Both the position numbers and the translations under genes were made by a program. A DNA stretch of 64,000 nucleotides from Flavobacteriaceae bacterium (lineage in GTDB: Bacteria; Bacteroidota; Bacteroidia; Flavobacteriales; Flavobacteriaceae): the NCBI GenBank assembly GCA_024638165.1, contig JAHEKV010000005.1, forward strand, positions 1-64,000. The letters are read 5' to 3'. Positions 17,036 to 25,776 of this stretch are shown in pieces. The notes beneath the pieces were generated by a model. It was not told the origin of the DNA. It ran no database searches and worked only from the letters and a program-made list of their open reading frames with translations. The first letter of the stretch is position 1. Each line of letters starts with the position of its first letter.

Positions 17036-17562
17036 TGAGATACTTTTACCTTTTAGCACTGGCGGTCTGCACCAATCTATTTGGGCAGACCCCAGTGAAT
17101 CCTGTTATCCAAAATTTTGGAACGGTCGTCGATGCTCCTTTAGCTGACTTAAAGCCAGACCCGACACTCACCTATAACATCGTGGTCGATTTGATGACCG
17201 GCGAGGAGGATAAAGCAGTGGTGGCCTTTTCGGTAAATCAATTGGCCCGATTAATGAATCTTCACGTGATGGGAGGTGTTCCTAAGGAAAATATGAATGT
17301 CATTGTTGCCGTTCACGGCGGTGCATTATGGACTGCTTTAGGAAATGAACTTTATCGCGAAAAATTTGGCGTAGATAATCCGCATGCTCCTCTATACCAG
17401 GAACTAATTGATCAAGGGGTCAAAATTGTTGTTTGTTCGCAGAGTATGTTCAAACGAAAGGTAGATAAGTCACAGCTGCTACCCGGTTTCGATGTAGCCA
17501 CTTCTGCACTTACGACACTTACGATGTATCAGCTTAAGGGATATGCCTTACTGCGTTTCTAA
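17035..17562 (+). CDS. Exported DsrE-like protein
   Basis: The ATG overlaps the stop of the amidohydrolase gene by one base, so translation is coupled; this start also gives a signal peptide (MRYFYLLALAVCTNLFGQ). The 175-residue product has the DsrE/DsrF-like alpha/beta fold: YNIVVDLM, NVIVAVHGGALW and a Cys in KIVVCSQSM. Cytoplasmic DsrE proteins relay sulfur on this cysteine. Exported versions are common in Bacteroidota, but their role is not established. Tight coupling to the propeller-amidohydrolase suggests they act on the same periplasmic substrate. The end overlaps the convergent oxidoreductase gene by 15 nt. Confidence 0.82.
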   Translation: MRYFYLLALAVCTNLFGQTPVNPVIQNFGTVVDAPLADLKPDPTLTYNIVVDLMTGEEDKAVVAFSVNQLARLMNLHVMGGVPKENMNVIVAVHGGALWTALGNELYREKFGVDNPHAPLYQELIDQGVKIVVCSQSMFKRKVDKSQLLPGFDVATSALTTLTMYQLKGYALLRF

Positions 17563-18669
17563 AAGTTGAATTAAATCATCGGCGACCCCTGCACCAATCG
17601 ATATTCCCATACCGCCCAACCTCGCGACAACAAATACATTCTCAGAGGCTTTTTTAACGATGGGATTCTTCGATTTTCCGAACGCCATAATACCCGTCCA
17701 GTTCGATTCGACACCTACTTCTATTCCCGGTAAAATCAAGTTTTGTAAATCGTCTTTTAATTGGTCTAGAATAATGTCATTAGGTTCAAAAGCTAGACTG
17801 GTTTCTCCCGATTTGTCTAATTGCCTACCACCACCTAGGAGAATACGATTATCGATCGGTCTGAAATAGTGGTATCCTCGATGGTAATGAAAAGAGCCTT
17901 GTAGATTTAAGTTAGGAATAGGTTTAGTAATTATAACCTGTCCTCTTCCTGGCTCTAAATCTAGATTAGGTAGTAATGAAGACGAAAATGCATTGGTACA
18001 AAGCGCGATTTGTGATGCCCTGAATTCTACGGTTTGTTGGCTCGAAACGGTACTGATTCTGACAGGATTGGTGTCAAATTCAAGTTGTTTCACTTCGCAT
18101 CCAGTATAAATTCGAATACCCAGTTCAGAGGCTCGATCGATGAGGCTTCGCATCATTTTTCCTGTATGAATGGTGCCCTCGAATTGATGCTTAATTAGAT
18201 GAATTACCTTCTTTGAAAATGGGTAGTTTTTTAGGTCTTCAGTCACCTCTGAAAAGGGAGCGCTCGGAAAAACGTTTTCTAAAAGCCCATTATAATAGTG
18301 AATACGATCGCAGGCAGATGGGTCAAAGCCCAATTCAAAACCTCCCACCGGTTCAAATTGTATCGCCTCATCTCCTAGTAGTTTTCTAAGTTCACTAATC
18401 CCGCGATAGCGTTTTTCGGTTAATGCTACGATTTCATCTTCGCTGCACTCTTGAAGATCGTCTTCGAGTTCAGAAATGGATCCAAAACAGGCGAACCCCG
18501 CATTTTTCGTGCTTGCACCGCTCGGAAAAACACCTCGTTCAAGAATAGCGATGGTGGCACTGGGATGTCTTTTTTTGTATTTGACGGCCGTAGATAAACC
18601 AACAATTCCCGAGCCAACGATAATAAGGTCATAGTTAATGAACGAAACGTTTTCCCAATAGCTTAGCAT
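17548..18669 (-). CDS. FAD-dependent oxidoreductase (DAO/DadA-like)
   Basis: A 373-residue protein. The dinucleotide-binding motif IIVGSGIVGLSTAVKY is near residues 15-30, followed by the acidic end of strand 2 (ILERG). The C-terminal FAD contact is ARLGGMGISIGAGVADDL. The overall layout is that of the D-amino-acid oxidase superfamily (glycine, sarcosine and glycerol-3-phosphate oxidases, DadA). The motif GASTKNAGFACFGS, with a cysteine, resembles sarcosine-oxidase-like proteins of Bacteroidota. The substrate is not predictable. Monocistronic; divergent from the TspO-like gene with a 51-nt spacer. Confidence 0.85.
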   Translation of the reverse strand: MLSYWENVSFINYDLIIVGSGIVGLSTAVKYKKRHPSATIAILERGVFPSGASTKNAGFACFGSISELEDDLQECSEDEIVALTEKRYRGISELRKLLGDEAIQFEPVGGFELGFDPSACDRIHYYNGLLENVFPSAPFSEVTEDLKNYPFSKKVIHLIKHQFEGTIHTGKMMRSLIDRASELGIRIYTGCEVKQLEFDTNPVRISTVSSQQTVEFRASQIALCTNAFSSSLLPNLDLEPGRGQVIITKPIPNLNLQGSFHYHRGYHYFRPIDNRILLGGGRQLDKSGETSLAFEPNDIILDQLKDDLQNLILPGIEVGVESNWTGIMAFGKSKNPIVKKASENVFVVARLGGMGISIGAGVADDLIQLLETQ

Positions 18670-18720
18670 GCTTGATCTACTTTGAAATAAAACTACTAGT
18701 TTTAAAAGAAATACCTATTC

Positions 18721-19485
18721 ATGCTCAAAAACCTTTTTCTTTTGAGATCGGCTTATGTGCTGTTGTTTGTAGGAGTCATTGCCGTTAATGGGGCGGCAAA
18801 CGCTCTTCCCATAAATGGTCTAACTACAGGTGCGGTTTCTGATCTTTATCCGAATTTGTTTACTCCTGCTGGTTTTGCATTTAGCATCTGGGGATTGATT
18901 TATTCGGGACTGCTCGCATTCTTGATTAGAATTTTAACGACCTCTAATACGGAACTAGTCGGCAAATTATTTCCTTGGTTTGCTATAAATAGTTTGGCGA
19001 ATATGGCCTGGATTTTTGCTTGGCACCATTTACAGGTAGTCACCTCACTAGTACTGATGCTCGTATTGTTAAGTAGCCTGATCTATCTCACCGCCGAGCT
19101 TAGATCATATACTAGATCATCGAACGAAATACGATTTTTTAATGCTGTTTTCGAGGTCTATCTAGGGTGGATTACTGTTGCGACGGTGGCCAACTTCACC
19201 GCTTTACTGGTAGCCTTTAATTGGAATGCTCTGGGTATTAGCGAGGAGCACTGGATGCTCATTATAATTCCTGTAATTGTCGTAATCGCTTCAGTGATGT
19301 ATTTTAATAAAACCAGCACGGTTTATCTGTTACCCATTATCTGGGCACTCTACGGTATATATGCGAAACACGTAGGAGTATTTCAAGGACAATTTTCTTT
19401 AGTTATCGCAGCGGTTAAACTTTCCATTGCCGCACTTATACTTTCTGTTATTATTAAAAATCGACTTTGGTTAAAGAATGCTTAG
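18721..19485 (+). CDS. TspO/MBR-related membrane protein
   Basis: A 254-residue protein with seven or eight hydrophobic helices. The opening region NALPINGLTTGAVSDLYPN and TPAGFAFSIWGLIYSGLLAF matches the long TspO-like ('tryptophan-rich sensory protein') family, which is larger than classical five-helix TspO. TspO proteins bind tetrapyrroles and other hydrophobic ligands; the role of this longer group is unclear. It has no close operon partner. Confidence 0.75.
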   Translation: MLKNLFLLRSAYVLLFVGVIAVNGAANALPINGLTTGAVSDLYPNLFTPAGFAFSIWGLIYSGLLAFLIRILTTSNTELVGKLFPWFAINSLANMAWIFAWHHLQVVTSLVLMLVLLSSLIYLTAELRSYTRSSNEIRFFNAVFEVYLGWITVATVANFTALLVAFNWNALGISEEHWMLIIIPVIVVIASVMYFNKTSTVYLLPIIWALYGIYAKHVGVFQGQFSLVIAAVKLSIAALILSVIIKNRLWLKNA

Positions 19486-19559
19486 GCTGTTAAATATTGT
19501 TTAACATTTTAAGCAAATAATTAAACAAAATAAATTTAGCTTACCTTTAAAAGAAAAAA

Positions 19560-20603
19560 ATGAAAAAGTTATTCTTAGGTATTCTTACAACGGTATTATC
19601 TCTTTCTTTCAGTAGTTGCTCTGATGACGATGGTTATACCCCCAACCCTTCAGGTGAAATTCCGAACATTGTGGAAACAGCGATTGATGTGGATCTCTTA
19701 GATTCTCTTGTTGCTGCGCTAACAAAAGCAGACGAGGAGTCTTCTACGAACCTCATTCAAACACTCAGTGGTGATGGACCATTCACCGTTTTTGCTCCAA
19801 CTAATGATGCCTTTACGGCCTTATTCGAATCTTTGCCGGGATATAACTCATTAGATGATTTTGATACAGATGCTGAGAAACTACTCCTCGCACAAATCTT
19901 ATCCTATCATGTATTGCCTTCGGCAGTTTCATCTTCGATGATCCAAGAAGGGCTGACTGCCCAAACCGTTCAAGGTGGAGAATTAACTTTTTCCTTATCT
20001 GGAGGAGTTAGAATTTCAGATGCTACATCTGAAGATGCCAGGGTACTAACCCCAGATGTTCTGACTTCTAATGGTATTGTGCATATCATTGATAAAGTTT
20101 TAGTGCCTCAAGAAGTTTTAGATGTATTACTACCACAAAACACGATTGTTGATATTGCTGTAGCGACTGAGAGTGTTTCGGTCTTACGAGATGCAGTGAT
20201 AAAAACCTTTCTTGCCGATACGCTCAATGGAGATGGTCCGTTTACTGTTTTTGCACCTACCAATACCGCCTTCGTAGATTTATTAAATGCACTCGGGGAT
20301 GATTACAATAGTCTTGATGATTTCGATACTACCGAAGAAATAGACTTATTAAAAAATATTTTACTCTATCATGTAATTCCTGCAGAAGTAAAATCCACTG
20401 ATTTAGCAGAAGGAGAGGTTGAAACAGCATTTGCCGACAATAAAATTGAAGTAATTGCTTCTGATAATACCTTTGTTATTGGAGACGCCAGTGAAGTAAA
20501 TGCCAATATTGAAGCCGCTGACATCATGGCTTCGAACGGGGTAATCCACCTAATCGATAAGGTTTTATTACCACAATCGGCATTAGACTTTTTCTCAAAT
20601 TAA
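19560..20603 (+). CDS. Fasciclin-domain lipoprotein with two FAS1 domains
   Basis: A 347-residue protein with a lipobox (SFSSC, Cys20) followed by Asp residues, so it is a surface or envelope lipoprotein. Two FAS1 domains are about residues 35-185 and 190-345. Each has the H1 signature GDGPFTVFAPTNDAF / GDGPFTVFAPTNTAF, the central YHV[LI]P motif and the closing SNG[VI][IV]H[IL]IDKVL[VL]PQ. FAS1 domains mediate adhesion. An A-rich initiation region precedes the ATG and a terminator follows. Confidence 0.93.
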   Translation: MKKLFLGILTTVLSLSFSSCSDDDGYTPNPSGEIPNIVETAIDVDLLDSLVAALTKADEESSTNLIQTLSGDGPFTVFAPTNDAFTALFESLPGYNSLDDFDTDAEKLLLAQILSYHVLPSAVSSSMIQEGLTAQTVQGGELTFSLSGGVRISDATSEDARVLTPDVLTSNGIVHIIDKVLVPQEVLDVLLPQNTIVDIAVATESVSVLRDAVIKTFLADTLNGDGPFTVFAPTNTAFVDLLNALGDDYNSLDDFDTTEEIDLLKNILLYHVIPAEVKSTDLAEGEVETAFADNKIEVIASDNTFVIGDASEVNANIEAADIMASNGVIHLIDKVLLPQSALDFFSN

Positions 20604-20625
20604 ACTATTTAGAATATAGATTTTA

Positions 20626-20662
20626 ATAAGCTCATCTTAAACAGGGTGGGCTTATTTTTTAT
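20626..20662 (+). terminator. Intrinsic terminator after the fasciclin gene
   Basis: A 10-bp stem with one T-G wobble (20626-20635 with 20648-20657), a 12-nt loop, then a T-run. It separates the fasciclin gene from the alkB-like gene. Confidence 0.75.
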
Positions 20663-20688
20663 CTTTAAGTCATATAATTTCACTCGCT

Positions 20689-21711
20689 ATGAAAGACATC
20701 AAGTACTTGTTGGCCTATACGATACCAGTAAGTTGTCTTATTGCTTTGAAACAGCAAGGGTTATTTAGCTTTTTAACCGTCGTATATGCTTTTGGCTTCA
20801 TTCCATTACTTGAGTTAATCTTCTCTTCCTCTGAGAGTAGTTATTCTGAAGAAGACAAATCGAGTCGATTGAAGAATGTGCTTTTTGATTGTATGTTGTA
20901 CTTAAACTTACCCATTCTCTTCGGGATTTTGGTTTACGGATTAATAGTCCTTACTACTCAAGATTTAGCTCGATACGAATGGGTCGGGCTTGTGTTTTCT
21001 ATCGGAATCGTAGCGGGCACCAACGGTATTAATGTTGCTCACGAACTAGGTCATAGGCAAACTAAGACTGAACAGTTTTTAGCGAAGCTGTTATTACTGC
21101 CCTCACTCTACATGCACTTCTTTATTGAACATAATTTAGGGCATCATCGAAACATAGGTACTCCTGAAGATCCTGCTACGGCTAGAAAAAATCAATCAGT
21201 ATATCACTTTTGGTTGACCTCAATTATTGGTCAGGTCAGATCTGCGTACCAAATTCAGAAAAGACTGTTAGAGAAAGATAGGAGAGGCTTCTGGACACTA
21301 GAAAATGAACTGCTTCTTTTCTACTGCGCAGAGTTGGGTTATTTAGCCTTGCTATACGTTTTGTTGGGAGTTCAAGGCTTAATTTTCGGTGTGTCGATTG
21401 CTCTGGTTGCTGTACTCTTACTGGAGACCATCAATTATATCGAACATTATGGGCTCGTTCGTAAAAAAGTGAATAATCGATATGAGCGCGTTACCCCAGT
21501 ACATTCGTGGAATTCAAACCATGTTATTGGTAGAATGGTGCTTTATGAACTGACCCGTCATAGCGATCACCATCATCGAGCCTCCAAAAAGTATCAGGTG
21601 TTAGAAAGTATAGAATCTAGCCCACAATTGCCCTTTGGGTATACTACTTGCATGGTGCTTTCTCTTTTAACTCCTTTGTGGTTTAGAATGATGAATTCAA
21701 GAATCTCCTAA
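20689..21711 (+). CDS. alkB: AlkB-type alkane/fatty-acyl membrane hydroxylase
   Basis: A 340-residue, six-helix membrane di-iron enzyme. All His motifs of the AlkB group are present: His118 and His122 in HELGH, His148/152/153 in EHNLGHH followed by the GTPEDPATA signature, NYIEHYG with His253, and His291/294/295 in RHSDHHH. The TPEDPA signature and NYIEHYG separate AlkB alkane 1-monooxygenases from fatty-acid desaturases. The reaction is terminal hydroxylation of medium-chain alkanes with O2 and electrons from rubredoxin. No rubredoxin or rubredoxin reductase gene lies in the window, so electrons must come from elsewhere. Confidence 0.88.
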   Translation: MKDIKYLLAYTIPVSCLIALKQQGLFSFLTVVYAFGFIPLLELIFSSSESSYSEEDKSSRLKNVLFDCMLYLNLPILFGILVYGLIVLTTQDLARYEWVGLVFSIGIVAGTNGINVAHELGHRQTKTEQFLAKLLLLPSLYMHFFIEHNLGHHRNIGTPEDPATARKNQSVYHFWLTSIIGQVRSAYQIQKRLLEKDRRGFWTLENELLLFYCAELGYLALLYVLLGVQGLIFGVSIALVAVLLLETINYIEHYGLVRKKVNNRYERVTPVHSWNSNHVIGRMVLYELTRHSDHHHRASKKYQVLESIESSPQLPFGYTTCMVLSLLTPLWFRMMNSRIS

Positions 21712-21716
21712 GCGAA

Positions 21717-22037
21717 TTAGGCCTTTCGAACAAATTCTGACTTCAAGGCCATAGCGCCAAACCCATCTACTTTACAGTCGATATTGTGATCTCCGTCAGT
21801 GAGTCGGATATTTTTCACCTTCGTCCCAGCTTTTATGGGTTTCGGAGCGCCTTTCACGGGAAGATCTTTGATTACGATGACCGTGTCGCCGTCGTTTAAA
21901 ACATTCCCGTTCGAATCTTTAATAAGTGAACTTTCGTCAATTTCGTCTGGATTCCATTCGTGCCCACATTCAGGACACGCAAATAGTTCCCCCATGGGAT
22001 ACCCATAGGGTGATTTACATTCAGGACAGTCTTTCAT
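21717..22037 (-). CDS. yjdM: PhnA/YjdM-family zinc-ribbon protein
   Basis: A 106-residue cytoplasmic protein. An N-terminal zinc ribbon with two CxxC pairs (CPECKS and CPECGHEW) is followed by the PhnA domain (VKDSNGN-like segment, GDTVIVIKDLPVKGA, ...DCKVDGFGAMALKSEFVRKA). Despite the old name it is not a phosphonoacetate hydrolase; its role is unknown. It lies 5 nt from the convergent alkB stop and downstream of tRNA-Phe on the same strand. Confidence 0.92.
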   Translation of the reverse strand: MKDCPECKSPYGYPMGELFACPECGHEWNPDEIDESSLIKDSNGNVLNDGDTVIVIKDLPVKGAPKPIKAGTKVKNIRLTDGDHNIDCKVDGFGAMALKSEFVRKA

Positions 22038-22098
22038 TGGATAAGGTTAAAGACTAAAAGTAGGTTATTTGTTTTGATCAGCCCGTATTCTAAAATGA

Positions 22099-22128
22099 CA
22101 AAAGCCCATCCTTTCGGATGAGCTTTTG
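22099..22128. terminator. Hairpin following tRNA-Phe
   Basis: A 13-bp stem with one mismatch (22099-22111 with 22116-22128) and a TTTC loop; the minus-strand transcript reads a GAAA tetraloop. A-run and T-run flanks allow it to end the tRNA transcript. Confidence 0.65.
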
Positions 22129-22137
22129 TGCTTTATG

Positions 22138-22210
<73 letters not shown>

Positions 22211-22316
22211 GACCTTGCTTGCGTGCAAGCGGGTGCAAATATAATTTTAAAATTACTACTAAAAAATAAAAGGATGAAAAAATGGTCTTAAGCGTGCAAA
22301 TCACGATCTTTAAACA

Positions 22317-23054
22317 GTGAATTTGACGATCGACATAGGGAATACACGTGTAAAATCGGCTGTATTTGATGATAAAAATCTTTTAGAGGTAAAAGCTTTT
22401 GATAAAGCTACCTTTGAAGAGGAGGTACGAGGAGTTTTCAATAGAAATCCAAATATTCGTCAAGCGATTATTTCATCGGTAGCCGAATCAGCTGCCAATT
22501 ACGAAAGCGTTTTGACTGATCGTGTTCGGGTTTTTCACTTAGATCAAAATCTATCCTTAAATTTTAGCTCGAAATACGATGATCTGAGTAAACTAGGCGC
22601 TGATCGCAAGGCTTTGATTGCGGCGGCGGTGACGATTTATCCGGCCCAAAATGTTTTAGTTATTGATATGGGCAGCTGTGTCACCTACGATATGGTAGAT
22701 TGCTCAGGTCTACATCGCGGAGGAGGTATAAGTCCTGGTTGGCAGATGCGTCTAAACGCTATGCATACATTTACTGGTCGCCTTCCTCAACTATCCACTT
22801 TGGATGATTCTATTGAAAAGAAAGAGGTCACAGGAATGAATACGCAACAGGCGATGTTTAATTCTACTTTTTTCGGACTTTTAGCAGAGATCGATCAACG
22901 TATCGAACATTATAAATCTGAATTCCCGGATTTAACAGTGATTTTAACAGGAGGAGACGCTCAGTCCTTTTCAGTCCGCTTAAAAAACCGCATATTTGCC
23001 CATTCTAATTTTCTTTTAGAAGGTTTAAATGCGCTCTTGGAGCACAATCTTTAG
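22317..23054 (+). CDS. coaX: Type III pantothenate kinase
   Basis: A 245-residue cytoplasmic enzyme of the ASKHA fold that phosphorylates pantothenate as the first step of CoA synthesis. Visible motifs are the phosphate-binding DIGNTRVK at the N-terminus, GADRKALIAAA, the catalytic/adenosine segment VIDMGSCVTYD, and GGGISPGWQMR. The start codon is GTG at 22317; no in-frame ATG precedes the essential DIGNT motif. It opens a co-directional run that continues with envelope genes (3 nt to the next gene). Confidence 0.95.
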   Translation: MNLTIDIGNTRVKSAVFDDKNLLEVKAFDKATFEEEVRGVFNRNPNIRQAIISSVAESAANYESVLTDRVRVFHLDQNLSLNFSSKYDDLSKLGADRKALIAAAVTIYPAQNVLVIDMGSCVTYDMVDCSGLHRGGGISPGWQMRLNAMHTFTGRLPQLSTLDDSIEKKEVTGMNTQQAMFNSTFFGLLAEIDQRIEHYKSEFPDLTVILTGGDAQSFSVRLKNRIFAHSNFLLEGLNALLEHNL

Positions 23055-23057
23055 TCA

Positions 23058-24353
23058 ATGAAATTAAGACTTACCTTACTTGCGATTTTTACATCGGTAG
23101 TTCTTTGGGGACAGAACGGTACCGTTTCTCCCTATTCTTATTTTGGTTTAGGCGATTTTAGAGCAAAATCGACCGTCGAGAATCGAATGATGGGAGGGCT
23201 ATCTATGTTAGGGGATAGTATTCATATTAATCTGCAAAATCCTGCCGCTTATGGATCGCTAAGACTCACTACCTACGCGGTTGGAGCGCACAATAAAAAT
23301 TATCGTTTTACATCACCGAACGAAACGGCTAACGAAGATATTAGTGACCGAGGCCGTGTGACGAATTTGGATTATCTCGTGTTAGCTTTTCCATTGAGTC
23401 CAAAATCATCTTTTGCCTTTGGTATCATGCCTTTTAGTAACGTGGGGTATGACCTTTTTAAAACATCTTTAAACGTTAATCAGGATGAAGTAACAACGAG
23501 TTATAGAGGTTCAGGTGGTATCAACCGTGTTTACCTGGCAACAGGCATTCAACCTATTGAGGGGCTGAGCTTCGGTATCTCTACTCATTATAATTTTGGA
23601 AATTTAGCCTATGATCGTTATCAGTCGATCGATGCCGTACAACTAGGTACCTTCGATCAACGAGAAGTGACCATTTCGGGATTTGATTTTACACTTTCGG
23701 CGATAGCTAACCGTAAATTGAAGTTAGGAGATAAAGAATATCGTTTGCATGCCATGGTTAACCGTGAGCTGCAGATGAATCTCAATGCTACGAACACCCA
23801 ATCTCTTGGGACTTTTCAAACTGCCAATGGCGCTACTAGAGAACGTCTTGATGTAGATTTAGGAGCCCTTGCGGAGACCACAGTAGAGATTCCGGCTAAA
23901 ACAACTTTAGGTCTTGGTATAGGAAAAGATCGTAACTGGTTTGCGGGCTTTGAGTACAGTAGTCAAGACATGAACCAGTTTAAAAACGATTTTCTTGCCG
24001 TTAATAATGCGACCTACACGGCCGCCAGTACATTGAAAGTCGGAGGTTATTATATTCCTGATTACACTGCGATTAACGGGATCTACAACAGAATTACCTA
24101 CCGCGCTGGGTTTAGAATGGAGAATACAGGACTTTTGATCGAAGGAGATGAGCTTCAGAATAAAGTGGTTTCAATAGGTTTTGGAATACCTATTGGTAGT
24201 ACCGCCAATGATCGCTTTTCGAACCTAAATATCGGAGTTGAGCTTGGCAAGCGTGGAACTTCGACCTCAGCATTAGTCGACGAGCAATATTTTGGTCTGA
24301 ATGTGGGCTTATCGTTAAATGATCGCTGGTTTGTTAAAAGAAGAATTAATTAG
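23058..24353 (+). CDS. Outer-membrane beta-barrel protein
   Basis: A 431-residue protein with a signal peptide ending VLWGQ. It shows alternating hydrophobic/aromatic strands throughout and begins with NGTVSPYSYFGLGDF and a RMMGGLSM segment reminiscent of FadL/OmpP1-like barrels. The position between coaX and the TPR/lptC genes is common in Flavobacteriia. It begins 3 nt after coaX, so they are cotranscribed. The transported substrate, if any, is unknown. Confidence 0.78.
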   Translation: MKLRLTLLAIFTSVVLWGQNGTVSPYSYFGLGDFRAKSTVENRMMGGLSMLGDSIHINLQNPAAYGSLRLTTYAVGAHNKNYRFTSPNETANEDISDRGRVTNLDYLVLAFPLSPKSSFAFGIMPFSNVGYDLFKTSLNVNQDEVTTSYRGSGGINRVYLATGIQPIEGLSFGISTHYNFGNLAYDRYQSIDAVQLGTFDQREVTISGFDFTLSAIANRKLKLGDKEYRLHAMVNRELQMNLNATNTQSLGTFQTANGATRERLDVDLGALAETTVEIPAKTTLGLGIGKDRNWFAGFEYSSQDMNQFKNDFLAVNNATYTAASTLKVGGYYIPDYTAINGIYNRITYRAGFRMENTGLLIEGDELQNKVVSIGFGIPIGSTANDRFSNLNIGVELGKRGTSTSALVDEQYFGLNVGLSLNDRWFVKRRIN

Positions 24354-24396
24354 TACAAAAAATAGTATTTTCGAACCCTTAAACTAATAACGTATT

Positions 24397-25770
24397 ATGA
24401 AAAAGAGTTTATTCATGTCGTTCTTCGTTGGGCTTTTTGGTCTTTCATTAGCCGTAGCTCAGGCACCCAATCAAGCGTGTTTGACAAATCTTTCAATTTT
24501 TGTTGAAAGTGCTAAGGTTAAAAATTATGATGCGGCTTACGAACCATGGAAAATGGTTTATGAAACTTGCCCAGATATTAACCGTGCAAATTACCTGTAT
24601 GGTGAGCGTATTCTTAAGGATAAGATTAAGAAATCAACCGGTGAAGAGCACGACGCTTTTGTTACTCAGCTTTTAGAATTATATGATAAAGCGGCTCAAT
24701 ACTATCCGAAATACTATGGCGTTGCTGACACGGCTATTGATAAGGTTCTTTTAAAGCGATCTGAAAAGAAAATTTCAGGAGAGGAGATTTATGCTCAACT
24801 AGGAGAAGCTTTCGCGGCAGATCGTAAAAACTTCAGTAATCCTCAGGCGCTATACCTCTACTTCTCTTCTTTAGTTGACTTACAGGCAGAGGGTAAGAAA
24901 GAGGTTCAAGAAGTCTTTGAGGTATACGATGAAGTAGTTGCGAGAGTTGAAGAGGAAAATGCCACCTTAACTGCTCAGATCACCAAACTACTTCCTTTAG
25001 AAGAAGCAGGAACTATTAGTTCAAAGGATGGGAGAAGATTAAAGGTTTACAGCACTAATTCTGCTTCTTTCGGTAAAATTGCTGCAAGTATTGATGCAAA
25101 ATTAGGAGCACTTGCAGACTGTGAGAATTTGATTCCACTTTATGAAAAGAGTTATGAAGAGCGTAAGACTGATGTAAAATGGGTGAAGAGCGCGGTAGGT
25201 CGTATGTTTGGAAAAGAGTGTACTGACGATCCGATGTTTAGAAAACTATTCGAGGCACAGTTGGCACTTGAGCCTTCTGCAGACGCTTACCTTTATGGAG
25301 GTACATTAAAGCAAAAAGCAGGAGACACTAAAGGAGCGATTGCTGATTTCAATAAGTCTGTAGAATTAGAAACAGATAATCTTAAAAAGTCAAACATCCT
25401 TTATAAAATCGCTACCATCGTTCGCAGAACTAGTAAGGTTCAAGCGCGTAATTACTTGAATAAGGCAATTGCGGCCAATCCAGCGAATGGTCGAGCATAT
25501 ATTCTCCTTGCTGCACTTTATGCAGACAGCGCAAACGATTGTGGTGAGACTCAATTCGACAAAAGAGCGGTGTATTGGTTAGCAGCGAAGACTGCCGCTA
25601 GAGCGGGTCGTGTTGATCCTTCACTGAAGAGTACAGCTAACAAGGCGGTAGCTTCTTATGAGGCGAAAGCGCCTTCTAAGACGGATATCTTCAACTCAGG
25701 TCGTGCAGGAGAAACGATCAATTTCTCATGTTGGATGGGTGGAAGTGTTACTATCCCTAACCTAAATTAA
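24397..25770 (+). CDS. Exported tetratricopeptide-repeat protein
   Basis: A 457-residue protein with a signal peptide ending AVAQA near residue 23. It is highly helical. TPR-like repeats are clearest at the C-terminus (YLYGGTLKQKAGDTKGAIAD and LNKAIAANPANGRAYILLAA). Four or more scattered cysteines (for example in ETCPDI, ADCENLI, GKECTDD, NDCGETQ) could form disulfides in the periplasm. The neighbours (OMP, lptC, ppiD) suggest a scaffold in envelope assembly; this is inference. Confidence 0.8.
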   Translation: MKKSLFMSFFVGLFGLSLAVAQAPNQACLTNLSIFVESAKVKNYDAAYEPWKMVYETCPDINRANYLYGERILKDKIKKSTGEEHDAFVTQLLELYDKAAQYYPKYYGVADTAIDKVLLKRSEKKISGEEIYAQLGEAFAADRKNFSNPQALYLYFSSLVDLQAEGKKEVQEVFEVYDEVVARVEEENATLTAQITKLLPLEEAGTISSKDGRRLKVYSTNSASFGKIAASIDAKLGALADCENLIPLYEKSYEERKTDVKWVKSAVGRMFGKECTDDPMFRKLFEAQLALEPSADAYLYGGTLKQKAGDTKGAIADFNKSVELETDNLKKSNILYKIATIVRRTSKVQARNYLNKAIAANPANGRAYILLAALYADSANDCGETQFDKRAVYWLAAKTAARAGRVDPSLKSTANKAVASYEAKAPSKTDIFNSGRAGETINFSCWMGGSVTIPNLN

Positions 25771-25776
25771 TCCTGT

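Noticed and set aside
19490-19506. GTTAAA-TATTG-TTTAAC inverted repeat as a terminator
   Set aside because: The stem is only six A/T-rich pairs with no T-run after it; too weak to support.
22099-22128. Hairpin considered as a repeat unit or riboswitch part
   Set aside because: It is a single stem with poly-A/T flanks directly after tRNA-Phe, best explained as a terminator.
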